Shown piece after piece: positions 1 through 7,522 of a DNA stretch of 9,407 nt (position 1 is the first letter of the stretch; every line of letters begins with the position of its first letter). The notes under the pieces are model-generated. The model saw nothing but the letters and a program-made list of their open reading frames with translations, was not told where the DNA came from and made no database searches. This DNA is from an uncultured Bacteroidales bacterium (GTDB lineage: Bacteria; Bacteroidota; Bacteroidia; Bacteroidales; UBA932): assembly GCA_946405485.1 (NCBI GenBank), contig CAMJHJ010000081.1, forward strand, positions 1 to 9,407, in the 5' to 3' direction. The translations under genes and the position numbers were made by a program.

Positions 1-89
1 AGAAGCCGGCCTCCATTCAGCTCCCGATTGTCCCTGGTCATTACGGCCGGGGAATATTTTTTCCATTACCAAGCCATCTATTATTGATT
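1..89. other. Upstream region before the DUF975 gene; possible start of a divergent gene
   Basis: No gene can be assigned firmly. On the minus strand an ATG at 41-39 opens a frame that runs off the left edge (visible residues MTRDNRELNGGRL); it could be the start of a divergent gene, but 13 codons are too few to identify it. CCGGCC at 6-11 and GGCCGG at 45-50 can pair across a 33-base loop and are followed by a T-rich tract (57-62), so a terminator of an upstream plus-strand gene is an alternative. TATTTTTT at 55-62 resembles the Bacteroidota -7 element TAnnTTTG in seven of eight positions, but no well-spaced TTTG -33 element is visible. All of this is weak. Confidence 0.25.
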
Positions 90-845
90 ATGAAAACCAA
101 TACCGAGTACAAGAACATCGCCCTCGCCGCCCTGAAGGGTCATTGGGCGCCGGCCGTGCTGCTTACGGTCATCTTCCTGGCCATCTATCTCATCGCGGCC
201 GGCCCGATGTCCTACCACACGGTCAAGGTCCAGACCTACATGCAGGAGAACATGACCGCCGCTTCCTCCGGCAGCCTTTCCCAGGTCATCCGGCAGGCGC
301 AGGCCATGGCGATGGACCCGGAAGTGCTTGCCATGCAGGCGAAATCCCGCGGGGCCAGCGGTTTGTATTACCTGCTCTATGCCCTGATCATCCTTCCGCT
401 TACGGCGGGCGTGGCCAATGCTTTCCGCCTCCTGGTGGTGCATGGCGACGACCAGCTGCCTCAGAATGCCTACAGGCTCACCACATCGAACTATTGGCAC
501 AAGGTGTGGGGCATGCTCCTGCGGACGATCTTCATCTGGCTGTGGTCCCTGCTGTTTATCATCCCGGGACTGATCAAGGTTTTCTCCTATGCCCTTACCC
601 CCTATATCCTGGAGGAGCATCCGGAGCTGACCGCCAACGAGGCCATCGACCGCAGCCGGGCGATGATGCGCGGGCACAAGTTCGACCTGTTCTGGCTGTA
701 CCTGAGCTTTATCGGCTGGTTCTTCGTGTGCATTTTCACCTTCGGCATCGGTTTCATCTGGCTGATTCCGTACATGCAGTCCGCCGAGGTGGCCTTCTAC
801 GAAGACGTCAAGGCCGATTATGAAATTCATGGAGGGCTGATCTGA
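90..845 (+). CDS. DUF975 family integral membrane protein
   Basis: A 251-residue polytopic inner-membrane protein of unknown function. The N-terminus (MKTNTEYKNIALAALKGHW) and the C-terminal half match the DUF975 pattern: a short amphipathic start, then hydrophobic segments at about residues 20-38, 92-115, 141-166 and 199-228. Between the last two lies the typical NEAIDRSRAMMRGHK stretch at about 183-197, and the protein ends with IPYMQSAEVAFYEDV. A charged, Met/Ala/Gln-rich loop (about 45-90) lies between helices 1 and 2, probably outside the membrane. I chose ATG at 90 over an in-frame TTG at 84 because family members begin close to this point. No clear Shine-Dalgarno sequence precedes it, as is common in Bacteroidota. 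Its stop overlaps the start of the hexosaminidase gene by one base, implying co-transcription and probably coupled translation. No biochemical role is known for the family, so any link to glycan processing is only contextual. Confidence 0.85.
   Translation: MKTNTEYKNIALAALKGHWAPAVLLTVIFLAIYLIAAGPMSYHTVKVQTYMQENMTAASSGSLSQVIRQAQAMAMDPEVLAMQAKSRGASGLYYLLYALIILPLTAGVANAFRLLVVHGDDQLPQNAYRLTTSNYWHKVWGMLLRTIFIWLWSLLFIIPGLIKVFSYALTPYILEEHPELTANEAIDRSRAMMRGHKFDLFWLYLSFIGWFFVCIFTFGIGFIWLIPYMQSAEVAFYEDVKADYEIHGGLI
831..835 (+). promoter_or_regulatory. Shine-Dalgarno-like GGAGG before the hexosaminidase start
   Basis: GGAGG sits nine bases upstream of ATG 845, inside the last codons of the DUF975 gene. 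It supports the choice of ATG 845 and internal (re)initiation at the TGATG stop/start overlap. Such a clear motif is not seen before the susC-like, susD-like or cotH-like genes here. Confidence 0.5.
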
Positions 846-2707
846 TGAAAACGCTGCTGCTGAGCTTTCTCGTGGCGCTGGGAGTGCTCCCGGCGCCCGT
901 TTCGTTTGAGCGGGAGGAAGGTACCTCCAACGTAAAGATGGTCGAAACCGCCGTGGGCAAACGGGCCTTTTCCAAATGGAGCGCATTCCTCCCGGAGTTC
1001 GCGCGAAAGGAGGCCTATCGCCTGACCATCACACCCCGGCGGGTGCGCATCGAGTCCAATACGCCCGAAGACGTCTATCGCGCCCAGACGGCGCTGGCCC
1101 AACTGGAACGGCCCCTCCCGTGTGGGGTGATTATCGATTATCCGCGCTTCGCGTGGCGGGGAGCGATGCTGGACATCTCCCGCCATTTCAGGGACAAGGA
1201 TTATATCCTCAAGCAGATAGACGCCCTTTCTGGAGTCAAGCTCAATGTGCTGCACCTGCACCTGACCGATGGCGCCGGCTGGCGCCTGGAGATCAAGAGC
1301 CATCCGGAACTGACGGAAAAGACGGCCTGGCGCAGCCATGCCCGCTGGCGGGACTGGACCCAGTCCGGTTCGTCTTACGGCGGGCCTTACGGGGGATTCC
1401 TGTCCCAGGACGATGTCCGGGAAATTGTCGCGTACGCTGCGGAGCATCACATGACGGTGGTCCCGGAAATCGAAATGCCCGGCCATTCGCGGGAAACGGT
1501 ATTCGCCTGTCCCTGGGTGGGCTGCAAAGACAGTTCCGGAGACCTGTGTCCCGGAAAGGAAGCCACCTTCACCTTCCTGGAAGAAGTCCTGGACGAAGTG
1601 ATGGACCTCTTCCCGTCGGAGTATATCCACGTCGGGGGTGACGAGGCGGGCAGGGAAGACTGGTCCGCCTGCCCGGATTGCCGGCGGCGGATGCAGGAGG
1701 AAGGCCTTTCGTCCGAGGAAGAGCTCCAGAGCTACCTGATCCACAGGATCGAGCGGTACCTCAATGCCCATGGACGGCGCCTGATCGGCTGGGATGAAAT
1801 CCTGGAAGGAGGTCTTTCCCCGAATGCGACGGTGATGTCCTGGCGGGGAACGGAAGGAGGGCTGCAGGCCATCCGCGAGGGCCACGATGCCGTGATGACC
1901 CCTGGCAACCGTTGCTACCTGGACAAAGTGCAGGACGCTCCGCCCCGCGAGCCGGAAGGCTTCGGCGGGTATCTTCCCATCAATACCATCTATTCCTACG
2001 ACCCGGCGGAGGGGATTCCGGAAGAGGATCTCGGTCACCTTCTCGGTCTTCAGAGGAACCTTTGGCATGAACTCATTCCCGAGCCTTCGCACACGGAATA
2101 TATGCTCTATCCCCGCATTTTCGCCATTGCGGAAACGGGCTGGAGCCCCGCGTCGGTGAAGGACCTGCAGGATTTCCGGGAACGGGCGACCGCCCTGGCG
2201 GCATCCCTTCGCGAAAGGGGGTACAATACCTTCAAACTGGAGGAGGAAATCGGAGACCGTCCTGAATCCCAGAGTGTTACGGTTCATCTGGCCCAGGGTG
2301 CGAAAGTGACCTATGCCGTTGCCTGGCACGAGAATTATCCGGCAGCCGGGGCCGTTACCCTGACCGACGGCCTGCAGGGCGGCTGGTCCTTCGGCGACGG
2401 CCGCTGGCAGGGCTTCCAATCCGACGTGGACGTCACGCTCGACCTCGGCAGGCTCCAGCCGGTACATTATGTCACGGCCACCTTCCTGGCCTCCCCGTCG
2501 GCCTGGGTCTTCCTGCCCGACCGCGTCACCGTGGAATGGTCTTCAGACGGAAAGACTTTCCACATGGCCGGCACCATCCTGAACGAGAACCCCGACGGCC
2601 TCTACATCCCCTTCGGAATCACCGTCGGCCACGACGCCCGCTACATCCGCTACCACGCCTCCCGCACGAAAGAGTGGCTCTTCGTGGATGAGATCCAGGT
2701 GTATTGA
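845..2707 (+). CDS. Secreted beta-N-acetylhexosaminidase, glycoside hydrolase family 20
   Basis: A 620-residue exo-acting enzyme expected to release terminal beta-linked GlcNAc or GalNAc from glycans by the substrate-assisted retaining mechanism of GH20. Residues 1 to about 17 form a short hydrophobic signal peptide without a lipobox, so periplasmic or exported. A compact GH20b-like N-domain (about 18-96) leads into the catalytic barrel. Visible family motifs are the substrate-binding Arg in RGAMLDISRHF (105-115), HLHLTDGAGW (137-146), EIEMPGHS, the catalytic Asp266-Glu267 pair in HVGGDE (262-267), GWDEI (315-319) and the active-site Trp333 in MSWRG. After the barrel, residues about 480-620 resemble the F5/8 type C (discoidin-like) domain often attached to Bacteroidota GH20 enzymes (LTDG, W.GF, VDVTLDLG, WVFLPDRVTVEWSSDGKTF, ARYIRYHA). 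All key residues look intact. It is coupled to the preceding DUF975 gene and converges on the SusD-like gene. The exact substrate cannot be read from sequence. Confidence 0.95.
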   Translation: MKTLLLSFLVALGVLPAPVSFEREEGTSNVKMVETAVGKRAFSKWSAFLPEFARKEAYRLTITPRRVRIESNTPEDVYRAQTALAQLERPLPCGVIIDYPRFAWRGAMLDISRHFRDKDYILKQIDALSGVKLNVLHLHLTDGAGWRLEIKSHPELTEKTAWRSHARWRDWTQSGSSYGGPYGGFLSQDDVREIVAYAAEHHMTVVPEIEMPGHSRETVFACPWVGCKDSSGDLCPGKEATFTFLEEVLDEVMDLFPSEYIHVGGDEAGREDWSACPDCRRRMQEEGLSSEEELQSYLIHRIERYLNAHGRRLIGWDEILEGGLSPNATVMSWRGTEGGLQAIREGHDAVMTPGNRCYLDKVQDAPPREPEGFGGYLPINTIYSYDPAEGIPEEDLGHLLGLQRNLWHELIPEPSHTEYMLYPRIFAIAETGWSPASVKDLQDFRERATALAASLRERGYNTFKLEEEIGDRPESQSVTVHLAQGAKVTYAVAWHENYPAAGAVTLTDGLQGGWSFGDGRWQGFQSDVDVTLDLGRLQPVHYVTATFLASPSAWVFLPDRVTVEWSSDGKTFHMAGTILNENPDGLYIPFGITVGHDARYIRYHASRTKEWLFVDEIQVY

Positions 2708-2747
2708 AAAAAGCCTCCGGTTGATGATGTCAACCAGAGGCTTTTTT
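2707..2747. terminator. Bidirectional intrinsic terminator between convergent genes
   Basis: AAAAAAGCCTC at 2707-2717 pairs with GAGGCTTTTTT at 2737-2747; after a C/A mismatch the stem continues with GGTTGA (2719-2724) and TCAACC (2730-2735) around the loop TGATG. The stem is flanked by an A-run on the left and a T-run on the right, so it forms a hairpin plus U-tract for both the plus-strand hexosaminidase transcript and the minus-strand SusD-like transcript. It starts on the stop codon of the former and ends 17 bases before the stop codon of the latter. Confidence 0.92.
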
Positions 2748-2764
2748 CGATTAAGTGCCGGCAA

Positions 2765-4483
2765 CTATTCGTAGTCCGGATTTTGATGTATGAGCGGATT
2801 GTAAAGGACATCTTCCTGCGGGATGGGATAAAGCTTATACCGGTCATCGATATCGTGTCCGACAGGCTCGATTCCGCCATCCAGCTTCGTATTCTTGTTG
2901 ATGCCTTTCCAGTCCCAGTTGTACCCCTTGGTGTATTTTCCGAAACGGATCAGGTCGCTGCGACGCCAGTTCTCCATGTAGAGCTCACGGGCACGTTCGT
3001 CCAGCAGGAAGTCAAGCGTCAGCTCCGATTCCGTCAGTTTGCCGCTCGCATGGTTTTTGGTGGCGTCATAGTAGTTGCCGTCGCAGTAGGCACGGTCGCG
3101 CACCTCGTTGACATACTTGAGCGCATCGGACTTCGCCCCCTTGGCTCCCCGCAGGATAGCCTCGGCAGCAATCAGGTAAGCATCGGCCTTGCGGAACATG
3201 GGGAAGGCGACGTTGGAATACTTGGTAGGTTGCACTTTCGCGCGGTCCTTGGTCACATTGCGCCATTTGGACATGGTGGCGCCATAGTGGTAGTCTTTGC
3301 TGAAGACGGTCTGTCCGGCATCGTTCAGGTACCAGGTCTCCTTGACGATCCCCGTATTGCCTCCCACGACGAGGAGGGCGCGGTGATCCATCTTCTTGTC
3401 TCCCCAGGTATCCGTCCCGTCGAATTCCTGGTCGGATTCGGCGAACTTGTTGGTGAAGGCGGTATGGAAACTGGCATTGCAGCTGTAGTTGGCGGACAGG
3501 CCGTAATCCACCAGTTCGAAAATAGCCGTGCTGGTATACGTCTTCATCAGGTAGTTCGTCACGCCCTCGCCCTGCATGTGTTCGTCATCGGTGGGAATGG
3601 CCCAGATGATCTCGTTGCAGGTGTCGTTGTCCTTGAGGAAGTTCTCTATATAGTTCGGCGCGAGCGAATAATTGGCATCCTTGACCACTTTTTCCGCATA
3701 CTTGAGCGCATCGTCATAACGGTCGGCCTTGCCGGTGTACACCGCGCAGTTGATGTACAGCTTGGAGAGCAGGAACCAGGCGGAAGCCTGATTGGCGCGG
3801 CCGAAGACCTTCTTGCTGGAAGGCATCATGTCGTCCTCGATGTCAAGGAGTTCGCTCTCGATATAATTGAAGATTTCCTCGCGGGTCTTCTGCTCGGGGT
3901 AGGTACCGTTCGGGGTGCTGTCATCCACCCAGCCCACGCTGCCGTACAGGTCGCAGAGGAGGTAGTACTGATAGGCACGGATGAACCGGGCTTCGGCCCG
4001 CCAATAGCCCACTTCGTCCTTGCACTTGTCCCAGACCCCGCGGGACTGCATGACGCTTTCTTCGCTCTGGCGGAGGAATTCGTTGCACATGGCAATGATG
4101 ATGTAGGCACGATAATAGAGGTACTTGGGGAACTCAGACCCTGTGGTCCAGTCAAGGGAAACCGTCTGCGGAATCTGGTATCCGTTGCCCGTACGGGTGA
4201 TGACAATATCGGTAGGACACTCCTGCACCCAATACAGGGAGCGGAGGTAAACGCTTCGGCCTCCATCCCAGGAGACATCGTTTCCGCCGTCACCGCCCTG
4301 GCCCGCGACGGCCATCGACGAATACAGCTTGAGGAAAAAACCATGATAGCCATCGTAGGTGGAGAACACGTCATCCTCCATCAGCGAGGTCTCTGATTGG
4401 GGCTGCAGGTCCAGCTTCTCACAGGAAGCAAAGACGCCTGCGGTCAACATTACCGTGGCAATAGCCAGAAATATCTTTTTCAT
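2765..4483 (-). CDS. SusD-like nutrient-binding outer-membrane lipoprotein (RagB/SusD family)
   Basis: A 572-residue surface lipoprotein that forms the lid over its SusC-like partner and captures glycans or peptides before import. The signal peptide ends in the lipobox FASC with the lipidated Cys at 21, followed by acidic/charged residues that fit surface export in Bacteroidota. Family hallmarks are RAEARFIRAYQYYLL at about 162-176 followed by the DLYGSVGWV segment, the helical tetratricopeptide-like stretch ASAWFLLSKLYINCAVYTG (233-251), the later helix around FRKADAYLIAAEAILRG, RARELYMENWRRSDLIRFG near the C-terminal third, and the ending LYPIPQEDVLYNPLIHQNP. The length is normal for the family. 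It lies 12 bases downstream of the SusC-like gene, so the two are co-transcribed. Only a weak purine-rich stretch precedes the ATG. Specificity cannot be inferred from sequence; the neighbouring GH20 enzyme suggests amino-sugar-containing glycans. Confidence 0.95.
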   Translation of the reverse strand: MKKIFLAIATVMLTAGVFASCEKLDLQPQSETSLMEDDVFSTYDGYHGFFLKLYSSMAVAGQGGDGGNDVSWDGGRSVYLRSLYWVQECPTDIVITRTGNGYQIPQTVSLDWTTGSEFPKYLYYRAYIIIAMCNEFLRQSEESVMQSRGVWDKCKDEVGYWRAEARFIRAYQYYLLCDLYGSVGWVDDSTPNGTYPEQKTREEIFNYIESELLDIEDDMMPSSKKVFGRANQASAWFLLSKLYINCAVYTGKADRYDDALKYAEKVVKDANYSLAPNYIENFLKDNDTCNEIIWAIPTDDEHMQGEGVTNYLMKTYTSTAIFELVDYGLSANYSCNASFHTAFTNKFAESDQEFDGTDTWGDKKMDHRALLVVGGNTGIVKETWYLNDAGQTVFSKDYHYGATMSKWRNVTKDRAKVQPTKYSNVAFPMFRKADAYLIAAEAILRGAKGAKSDALKYVNEVRDRAYCDGNYYDATKNHASGKLTESELTLDFLLDERARELYMENWRRSDLIRFGKYTKGYNWDWKGINKNTKLDGGIEPVGHDIDDRYKLYPIPQEDVLYNPLIHQNPDYE

Positions 4484-4495
4484 ATCTTGTTTCCG

Positions 4496-7489
4496 TTAGA
4501 AGTTGATATTGAGCGAGAACATATACATCCGCGGCATCGGGACGCTGGAACTGTCGATTCCGCTGTACACTTCCGGATCCAGGCCCGGATACTTGGTGAA
4601 GGTGTACAGGTTCTGGATACCGAAGGAGGCCCGGAGGGAATCGATGCACTTGAAGACATCGTAGAAGGTGTAACCCAGGACCACGTTGTCAATCTTCAGA
4701 TAGTCACCCTTGTAGAGCCAGTGATCCGAGTAATGGTGCTGCTTGGACCAGTAAGGAGCCACACCCTTGTAGTAGTTGGTCGGGAACTGGTAGTTCTCCT
4801 CGAAGAAGGAGTTGTTGTAGGACGAGCAGGCCGTGTTCCAGAAGACATACTGGCCGAAGGCATAGTGGGCGTTCAGGCCGAAATCCCAATTCTTGTAGGT
4901 AACCTGCGTGGACAGGCCGCCGTAATAAGGGACGAGGGAACTCTTGCCAGTTACGAATTTATTGGCGTTGGCCGCATCATCCGTAACTAGTTCAGCCGAA
5001 TCAGGGTCGGACGGATTATAGGAAGGATTGTAGAATTGTTCCTGCGGTTCGCCGTTCTCATCATAGTACTGTTTGGCCAGGAAATAGGTGTACGGCGTCT
5101 CTCCCACCTTGTGGATCTGCGCGGTACGGGAAGAACCCATCGCTCCGGTCGTTACGAATGCATCCTCGGACTCATAGGCGGTAAGTTTCTTGATCTGGGA
5201 CCGGTTGTATGCGAAGTTCGCGCTGATGGTCCAGTTCCAATCCCTTGTGCTGACGGGAATCGCATTAATCGCGAATTCAAAGCCGCTGCTGGCCATTTCA
5301 CCGATGTTCTGGTCGATATCCAAAGCGAAGTTGCTGCCCGCAGCGACCTTGACTTGTTCCATCAGCAGGTTGGTCGTATAACGGTCATAGTAGTCGATCG
5401 TACCGCTGACCCGGTTGTTGAAGAAACCGAAGTCCAGGCCGACATTCTTGGTGGAAGTGACTTCCCACTGGATGGTGCGGTCGAATGCCGCCGGACGGTA
5501 AGTGGTGAAGAACTCGTTGCCTTCCCGGTACATGAACTGGTCGGTGGACCCGTAATAGGCCGCCTGGTAGGCATAGATGGAACCGATATCCTGCTGGCCG
5601 GTCTTACCGTAGCTGAGCCGGAGTTTCAGGTCGGAGACAGCGCCGACTCCCTTCATCCACGGCTCTTCGCTGATTTTCCAGGCGAAGGCGCCGGAAGGGA
5701 AGTAGCCCCACCGCGTCTCCGGGGCGAAACGGGACGATGCATCCGCACGCATGGTGAAGGTGAATAGGTACCGGTTGTCGTACGCATAGTTGAAACGGCC
5801 GAACCAGGAAGCCAGGTTAAGGTCATAATTACTTGACGACTCGACACTTCCAGCCTCCAGGTCACCATTGTTATAGTGAGTGGCCGACTCCCAGTATTCA
5901 TAGTGCGTGGACTCGTAGGAGTGACCCAACATGGCGCTCACGGCATGCTTGCCGAAATCGTGCGCGTAGTTGAGGTAGTAGTCCATGTTGTAGTGGTTGG
6001 TCTTGGAGTTATTGGTGTTGTTCTTGCCGATACCACCGTAGCCCAGGGCCACATTGTCGCTTCCCCAGGTAACGGGGGTGTTGTTGAGCGCCCTGTAATC
6101 GTAATCCGACTTGTGGAAGTTTCCGTTGAAGGAGACGGTGGCGCTCAGGTCCTCAAAGCCATGGACTTTGTAGACCGCCGTCGCGTTGGTGACCATCCGG
6201 TAGGATTTGGTTCCGCCGTCTGCTGCGAGGACTGCTTCGGCAACCGGGTTCACGGCGCGGTACTCGGCGTTGTTTCCCTGGTCATCCGCACCGTACATGA
6301 AGAATCCCTCCGCCTTTTTGTCGTAGTTGACACCGTCGATGGTGACGGGGCCATAGTCCTTGTAAATGGGCTGGGTAGGATCCTTGCGGGCGGCCGAAGA
6401 GATGGAGCCGCCGCTGTTCGGGGTGTACTTGTACGTTCCTTTGGCGCCTACATTGAACGTGAGGTGCTTGTCGAGGAAGGACGGGTTGAGGTTGATGGTC
6501 GCGGTTCCCACCTGCTGGCTGTGGCCGATGATGGTACCCTGCTCATTCTGGTAGCCCAGCGATACCCGGTAAGGGAGATGCCTGGTGGCACCCGTAAGGG
6601 AAACGGTGTGCTTGTGGGTGTAGGCCGTCCGCATGATGGCCTTCTGCCAATCGGTGTCGGCCGTATCCAGTTTGCTCACGTCCCAGCCGCGCTTGGCATA
6701 TTCGGTGCGGAATTCATCGGCCGAATAGACATCCAGCCAACGGTAGTTCTGGTTGACGGAGAAGTCTCCCTGATAGGTGACCTTCGGGGCGGAAACGCCG
6801 CCCGAGGGTCCTTTCTTGGTGGTCACGATGATGACACCGTTGGCTCCCCGGGATCCGTAAATGGCCGAGGCGGAAGCGTCCTTGAGGACGGAGATCGACT
6901 CGATGTCGGCCGGGTTGATCGAGGAGAGGGACTGCTCCACCATTCCGTCAATGACGACGAGCGGCTCGTTGGAGGCATTCAGCGAGGCGCCCTGGCGGAT
7001 ACGGACCGTGCCGCTCGATCCCGGGGATCCGGAGCCCTGGGTGATCTGGAGACCGGCCACCTTTCCGAGGAGGAGATCCGTGGTGGTGGTCATCTTCACG
7101 CGGTTGATCTCGGAGGGCTTGATGGCGATCACGGAACCGGTGAGATCCGTCTTCCGGACTTCACCATAGCCGATGACCACCACTTCATCCAGGAATTCAC
7201 TGTCCTCGGAGAGCGGGAGGATTTGGGGAAGTTCGCCGGCTTTGAAGGAGACGGTCGTGTAACCGATGCAACTGATCTCGACGATGGCATCAGGAGAGGA
7301 GACCGTCAGGGAGTAGGCTCCGTCCTGGTCGGTGGTCGTCCCTCGGGACGTCCCCTGTTCGCGCACAGTCGCACCGATGACCGGTCCGTTCTGGTCCGAA
7401 ATCACGCCCTTGACAGAGTAGCCTTGCGCAAAGGCGGTCACTCCTGCTGTCACGAGCAGCGCGGTGAGAAGCGTTAGAATTTTTTTCAT
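4496..7489 (-). CDS. SusC-like TonB-dependent outer-membrane transporter (SusC/RagA family)
   Basis: A 997-residue outer-membrane barrel that imports large ligands with energy from TonB-ExbBD, together with the SusD-like lipoprotein encoded next. The signal peptide (1-21) has a signal peptidase I site after AFA. Residues about 24-95 form the carboxypeptidase-regulatory-like beta-sandwich typical of SusC proteins (VKGVISDQNGPVIGATV, DGAYSLTV, IGYTT). The TonB-box region is DEVVVIGYG at 101-109. The plug domain follows, with LLLGKVAGLQI (140-149), NEPLVVIDGM (174-183) and VLKDASASAIYGSRGANGV (201-219). The remainder is the barrel, rich in alternating aromatic strands and ending in the beta-signal-like FSLNINF with terminal Phe. 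There is no N-terminal STN domain, so it is not expected to signal directly to an anti-sigma factor. It starts 33 bases after the cotH-like stop and is probably in the same operon. Length is near the usual 1000 residues and no frame breaks are seen. Confidence 0.96.
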   Translation of the reverse strand: MKKILTLLTALLVTAGVTAFAQGYSVKGVISDQNGPVIGATVREQGTSRGTTTDQDGAYSLTVSSPDAIVEISCIGYTTVSFKAGELPQILPLSEDSEFLDEVVVIGYGEVRKTDLTGSVIAIKPSEINRVKMTTTTDLLLGKVAGLQITQGSGSPGSSGTVRIRQGASLNASNEPLVVIDGMVEQSLSSINPADIESISVLKDASASAIYGSRGANGVIIVTTKKGPSGGVSAPKVTYQGDFSVNQNYRWLDVYSADEFRTEYAKRGWDVSKLDTADTDWQKAIMRTAYTHKHTVSLTGATRHLPYRVSLGYQNEQGTIIGHSQQVGTATINLNPSFLDKHLTFNVGAKGTYKYTPNSGGSISSAARKDPTQPIYKDYGPVTIDGVNYDKKAEGFFMYGADDQGNNAEYRAVNPVAEAVLAADGGTKSYRMVTNATAVYKVHGFEDLSATVSFNGNFHKSDYDYRALNNTPVTWGSDNVALGYGGIGKNNTNNSKTNHYNMDYYLNYAHDFGKHAVSAMLGHSYESTHYEYWESATHYNNGDLEAGSVESSSNYDLNLASWFGRFNYAYDNRYLFTFTMRADASSRFAPETRWGYFPSGAFAWKISEEPWMKGVGAVSDLKLRLSYGKTGQQDIGSIYAYQAAYYGSTDQFMYREGNEFFTTYRPAAFDRTIQWEVTSTKNVGLDFGFFNNRVSGTIDYYDRYTTNLLMEQVKVAAGSNFALDIDQNIGEMASSGFEFAINAIPVSTRDWNWTISANFAYNRSQIKKLTAYESEDAFVTTGAMGSSRTAQIHKVGETPYTYFLAKQYYDENGEPQEQFYNPSYNPSDPDSAELVTDDAANANKFVTGKSSLVPYYGGLSTQVTYKNWDFGLNAHYAFGQYVFWNTACSSYNNSFFEENYQFPTNYYKGVAPYWSKQHHYSDHWLYKGDYLKIDNVVLGYTFYDVFKCIDSLRASFGIQNLYTFTKYPGLDPEVYSGIDSSSVPMPRMYMFSLNINF

Positions 7490-7497
7490 AAGATAGT

Positions 7498-7517
7498 GTG
7501 GTTAAAAGTGGTTTAAA
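7498..7517. repeat. Tandem 10-bp near-repeat in the cotH-like/susC-like gap
   Basis: GTGGTTAAAA (7498-7507) is followed immediately by GTGGTTTAAA (7508-7517), identical in nine of ten positions. It occupies most of the 33-base gap before the SusC-like start codon. It could be a protein-binding site or an element shaping translation of the SusC-like gene, but two copies of an AT-rich decamer may also be chance. Confidence 0.4.
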
Positions 7518-7522
7518 TGGGT

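Noticed and set aside
6..62. CCGGCC/GGCCGG pair followed by T-rich sequence as a terminator or small RNA end
   Set aside because: The loop is 33 bases, the stem is six pairs and the palindrome is self-complementary, so it is too weak to call.
81..986. 301-residue open frame on the minus strand across the DUF975 gene
   Set aside because: It crosses two real plus-strand genes and has an unstructured charged composition. The DUF975 frame has clear membrane helices.
827..2467. 546-residue open frame on the minus strand opposite the hexosaminidase
   Set aside because: It mirrors a well-recognised GH20 gene. Its translation is rich in Arg/Gly/Pro/His without family motifs, as expected for an antisense frame of GC-rich coding DNA.
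2783..4396. 537-residue open frame on the plus strand opposite the SusD-like gene
   Set aside because: The sense strand encodes an intact SusD-like protein. The antisense translation is a low-complexity Val/Gly/Ile/His pattern caused by codon bias.
5876..7477. 533-residue open frame on the plus strand opposite the 5' half of the SusC-like gene
   Set aside because: It is the shadow of an intact SusC-like frame; the product is Gly/Val/Asp/Arg-rich with no recognisable domain.
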